Positions 61,134-64,000 of a stretch of 64,000 nt of DNA are shown one piece after another; positions within the stretch are counted from its first letter, which is position 1; each line of letters begins with the position of its first letter. Position numbers and translations under genes: made by a program. The notes below the pieces were generated by a model. The model made no database searches. It was not told where the DNA came from and saw only the letters and a list, made by a program, of their open reading frames with translations. Source of the stretch: Amoeboaphelidium occidentale (taxonomy: Eukaryota; Aphelidiomycota; Aphelidea); NCBI GenBank assembly GCA_023515795.1, contig JALGPX010000030.1:27148-91147 (forward strand), written 5' to 3'.

Positions 61134-63446
61134 ATGCGCCCAGCCGTGGTTTCAGCATTTTTAATGTCGACTGGCGTAATCTCCGCAGACATTGTTAAGC
61201 AAGGCGTTGGTTCGTATTTGAATTCTGTTCCACCTGGCCTTTATGGCGCGTCTTCAATTATCAACTGTCAGCAACCTGCACAGTTTGTGCCTGCTGTTCT
61301 GAAGACAACTACGAGATTTCCTTACCCTACAAACAAGTGGTGGTCCTCATTGTTATGGAGAAGGTGTCTTGATAATCCTGACACGCTTGGCTCTACACCT
61401 GTTTATCCATATCCGCATGCTTTCAAGGCGAACATTGATGGCTTTACTGTTTCTTACGCACAGAAAAGTCAAATGTTCAAAAGTCAGGCTTATAGCTTCT
61501 TGCTGTCTTACAAGTTCACATTTGATCCTTTTGACTTTCGTGTTCTTTTGGATGGCTTAGCTTCTGGCTCGGTTGTAACGAAATACTCTGATTTACACGT
61601 TGAACTTTCATGGGACAATCGCTTGTATGCGACGATTGCTCGTGGTTCACCGTTTGTATTTGGTAGAAAGAATAATCCTAATGAGCGCTTGAAATTGGTT
61701 TTCCAGGGAAGAATTCGTGTTTGGTTGCAAGAATCTGATGCTTTGGGAATTTCTCTTGAAACATTTCGTGGCCCTTCAGTAATTCATCATTACGCACTGT
61801 ATTTTCCTTCTGGTTCCAGCTGGTCATATACTGCTACTTCTGATGCTAATGGTGCACCACAAGCTATTCTTGGTTCTGTATTGTTGCCAAATGATCAAAG
61901 ATTCACTATTTGCCCACTGACTGCACCAGACAATAATCAGTTATCTTTCCTCAGGAAGTATGCATTTGCTAGGATTGTCGACTCGACCGTTGCATGGAAT
62001 TATCAGGCCATGAAAGGAAGAGTTGAAACAACATATATTTACAACACAGAAGGAGGAGCTGTTCCTTTTCTGGTTCTACTTCCTCATCATCAAGATACAC
62101 TGTCTTCATCATCAAGAAAGAATTTGGTAAATGATATCAAGTTCATTTCTTCTCGTGGTTATCTGAAGGGCTATGTGGGATCCACGTTCAGAGTTTACTA
62201 CAGATACGACGGCGTTTTGCCAATACTGCCTGTTTCAAGAAACTTTGAGCAGAAAGAAAATATTATGAGAGATTTAAGGTTCATTGCTGATCTTGGTGCG
62301 TCTGCGTACCTGCAAACTAGTGATAGTTATTGGACGGGAAAAGCGTTAGGCAAGGTCGCGGATATGACATTAGTAGCTGATAAGCTTGGAATGCGCGTTG
62401 AAAGAAACAAATTCTTGGATGCTTTAAGATCTCAATTGGAAAACTGGTTTAGAGCTGATAGCCAAGGACCTCCATTGTTTTACTATGACAGTAATGTTGG
62501 GTCGCTAATCGGTCATCGTCCGTCTTATGGAAGTGACACGGACTTGAATGATCATCATTTCCATTATGGTTACTTCATTAAAGCTGCTGCTGTTGTTTCA
62601 ATGTATGATAAAACTTGGAGCAAGAAATGGAGAAGAATGATCAATTCTCTAGTAAATGATGTTGCAAGTGTTGACCCCAGAGATACAAGATTTCCTCGTT
62701 TGAGATACTTTGATCATTTCGTTAGTCATAGTTATGCTAGTGGACATGCTGCATTCTGGTCAGGAAATAATCAAGAGTCTTCAAGTGAGGCAATGAACAG
62801 TCATGCTGCAATTCTGCTTTGGGCATCAATTACCAACCAAGTCAGAATGCGTAACTTGGCGATCTATTTGTATGCGGCGGAATCTACTTCTATTGGTTAT
62901 TATTGGTTCAACACAAAGAAGAGCGTATTTCCATCTGATTATCCAACACCATATGCCTCGCTAGTTTGGGATGATGGATCTGCGCATGAAATCTTCTGGG
63001 GCCCACCAAATCCAGAGGAACTGCAGGGAATTAATCTGTTACCTGTGACTACGGCCTCACTGTATTTGCAAAGATATGGCTTTGCCCCTTACTATAACTT
63101 CTTGATTAGTAACAAGAATGGAAGACAAGAAGAGTTATGGAAAGACATAATTTGGATGTGGCAATCGTTGTTTCAACCATATACGGCACAAGCTAAACTT
63201 ATTGGTGCTGGAAGCTACAATTCTGAACCTGGCACGACAAGACCATTCACTAATTACTTCATAAATGCCAACAAGTACACGGGCCAAATCAATTACAGCA
63301 TCAAGTGTGATATGCCTCATTGTATTGCGTTCAAGAAAGGAGTTTATGCTGCGTACAATCCTACAGAAAAAGATATCAGAGTAACTTTTTCTGATGGCGT
63401 TGTTCTACAAGTTCGTGCAAGATCATTCGCTCAGTCAAAACGTTAG
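61134..63446 (+). CDS. Secreted GH81 endo-1,3-beta-glucanase
   Basis: From ATG 61134 the product is 770 aa with a signal peptide (MRPAVVSAFLMSTGVISA). GH81 blocks are present: the N-terminal YPTNKWWSSLLW and YPYPHAFKA, the catalytic-region TDLNDHHFHYGYFIKAAA with its Asp, and GNNQESSSEAMNSHAAILLW with the catalytic Glu residues, then WDDGSAHEIFW. The enzyme cuts internal 1,3-beta-glucan bonds for wall remodelling or cell separation; digestion of a host wall is another option. It is intronless, divergent from IFT56 with 62 bp between starts. With FKS it shows that both synthesis and breakdown of this polymer are encoded here. Confidence 0.95.
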   Translation: MRPAVVSAFLMSTGVISADIVKQGVGSYLNSVPPGLYGASSIINCQQPAQFVPAVLKTTTRFPYPTNKWWSSLLWRRCLDNPDTLGSTPVYPYPHAFKANIDGFTVSYAQKSQMFKSQAYSFLLSYKFTFDPFDFRVLLDGLASGSVVTKYSDLHVELSWDNRLYATIARGSPFVFGRKNNPNERLKLVFQGRIRVWLQESDALGISLETFRGPSVIHHYALYFPSGSSWSYTATSDANGAPQAILGSVLLPNDQRFTICPLTAPDNNQLSFLRKYAFARIVDSTVAWNYQAMKGRVETTYIYNTEGGAVPFLVLLPHHQDTLSSSSRKNLVNDIKFISSRGYLKGYVGSTFRVYYRYDGVLPILPVSRNFEQKENIMRDLRFIADLGASAYLQTSDSYWTGKALGKVADMTLVADKLGMRVERNKFLDALRSQLENWFRADSQGPPLFYYDSNVGSLIGHRPSYGSDTDLNDHHFHYGYFIKAAAVVSMYDKTWSKKWRRMINSLVNDVASVDPRDTRFPRLRYFDHFVSHSYASGHAAFWSGNNQESSSEAMNSHAAILLWASITNQVRMRNLAIYLYAAESTSIGYYWFNTKKSVFPSDYPTPYASLVWDDGSAHEIFWGPPNPEELQGINLLPVTTASLYLQRYGFAPYYNFLISNKNGRQEELWKDIIWMWQSLFQPYTAQAKLIGAGSYNSEPGTTRPFTNYFINANKYTGQINYSIKCDMPHCIAFKKGVYAAYNPTEKDIRVTFSDGVVLQVRARSFAQSKR

Positions 63447-63559
63447 TTGCTTGATGGCAGGGCTGATAAAATAGAATGAAACTTTTATTTTAAATCTGAA
63501 GACTTTTACATGAGATCCAGTACATAACGAAGCGTTGATTATTGTGACCAAATTCCAAG

Positions 63560-63877
63560 CTAAGCATTCTTTCGTCGATTGAAATATGTGAGGCTTCCAA
63601 GAGAATCTCCAGGAACGATAGCCTTAAGGGCAGGAAAGTAGTCCGTAAGAATGAAAAGCGTATAAGAAAAGTATTCAGGAACATAGTAAAACGAAGTGTA
63701 AGCTGAAAGGAATATAAAAGCCAAAAGCACAGAATCTTTATGTTAACCAATTGTGAAACTTGAACACTTACTGAAAAGATACTTCTCCCATGGCTCCAGC
63801 ATGTAAAGAGCCGTAAGCAACTCGTATTGATAATATGCCCAACTTATCTTTTCTGCAACTTTCTTTGCTGAAGACAT
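63560..63877 (-). CDS. Serine palmitoyltransferase small subunit (SPTSSA-like)
   Basis: The exons are 63877-63772 and 63702-63560 (intron 69 nt), giving 82 aa. The first exon carries the unmistakable family core ISWAYYQYELLTALYMLEPWEKYLF, here residues about 11-35, close to animal SPTSSA/SPTSSB (WFYYQYLLVTALYMLEPWE). A second hydrophobic helix (FSYTLFILTDYF) and a basic tail follow. Yeast Tsc3 is very divergent, so this resembles the animal form. The subunit activates the SPT heterodimer and sets acyl-CoA choice in the first step of sphingolipid synthesis. The overlapping frame at 63490-63750 is a shadow in a different register. Confidence 0.9.
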
Positions 63878-64000
63878 CTTATTACTACAGTATTTTCCTG
63901 AAAGTAAGCAACGCGATCAAAAAAAAAACTACGTTGATCAATTCCAAGAAAAACACTGTACACGAAAGCACCCATCACCATATTACTACAGTGATGAGCT

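Noticed and set aside
63490-63750. 86-codon minus-strand frame at the right end
   Set aside because: It overlaps, in another register, the spliced SPT small-subunit gene, which has an unmistakable family motif.
1-64000. Oomycete or other non-fungal flagellate origin
   Set aside because: Oomycetes also have flagella and glucan synthases, but FKS here is fungal in type, and Ste11 (SAM plus Ras-binding), Pop3 and GT32 point to Fungi.
1-64000. CRISPR arrays, insertion sequences, retroelements, tRNA or rRNA genes
   Set aside because: I read both strands for repeats, reverse-transcriptase or transposase motifs and tRNA-like T-arms and saw none. The only direct repeats are the two gap-flanking artefacts.

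Overview
This is a gene-dense window of nuclear DNA from a flagellated, early-diverging fungus. Fungal traits are a fungal-type FKS 1,3-beta-glucan synthase, a GH81 endo-1,3-beta-glucanase, a Ste11/Byr2-type MAPKKK (SAM, Ras-binding, kinase), a GT32 mannosyltransferase, DML1 and Pop3. The intraflagellar-transport subunit IFT56/TTC26 implies a motile flagellum. Lineages that fit are Cryptomycota/Rozella-like fungi, chytrids and their neighbours. The genus is inference only. Several genes look more animal-like than dikaryan: a BRCA1/BARD1-like RING-BRCT protein, a PPP1R21 (KLRAQ) homologue, taspase-1, a TTBK-like kinase, a trefoil-GH31 glucosidase and the short SPT small subunit.

Gene structure: about 40 protein genes lie on both strands. 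I placed 44 introns by eye from GT...AG borders and family alignment. Most are 30-46 nt and the extremes are 30 and 96 nt. Every multi-exon model I give sums to a multiple of three. Acceptors are usually TAG or CAG, but six are AAG. Spacing is extreme: divergent start codons lie 20, 25 and 30 bp apart, a tandem pair is separated by 3 nt, and convergent stops are 7-25 bp apart. Two assembly gaps of 20 and 21 Ns are flanked by near-identical copies of the same sequence.

Layout. 1-8 kb: end of an unknown gene, a coiled-coil protein, a secreted GH31 glucosidase, a Thr-rich mucin-like secreted protein, mitochondrial uS19m and lipoyl synthase. 8-20.6 kb: LRRC57-like protein, a secreted unknown, STT3, TFIIE-beta, Yippee-like, taspase-1, a signal-anchored unknown, a secreted J-domain-like protein, a GT32 enzyme and mL54. 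20.9-33 kb: C2H2 factor, RPS19, FKS, an unknown, NIPA-like transporter, UTP16-like, POP3, mitochondrial ACP and UBC6. 33-42 kb: STE11, TTBK-like kinase, PPP1R21-like, DML1/Misato and BRCA1/BARD1-like. 42-49 kb: two very large surface or secreted proteins of unknown function, one with an in-frame stop. 49-64 kb: TRM1, RGS protein, UTP21, RRB1, HFM1/MER3, IFT56, GH81 and the SPT small subunit.

Themes: cell wall and secretory pathway (FKS, GH81, STT3, GT32, UBC6, mucin); ribosome and RNA biogenesis, often in divergent pairs (UTP16/POP3, UTP21/RRB1); mitochondrial lipoate and translation genes (LIPA, ACP, uS19m, mL54, DML1); cilium and meiosis in tandem (IFT56, HFM1); and several secreted unknowns that could act at a host or cell surface.
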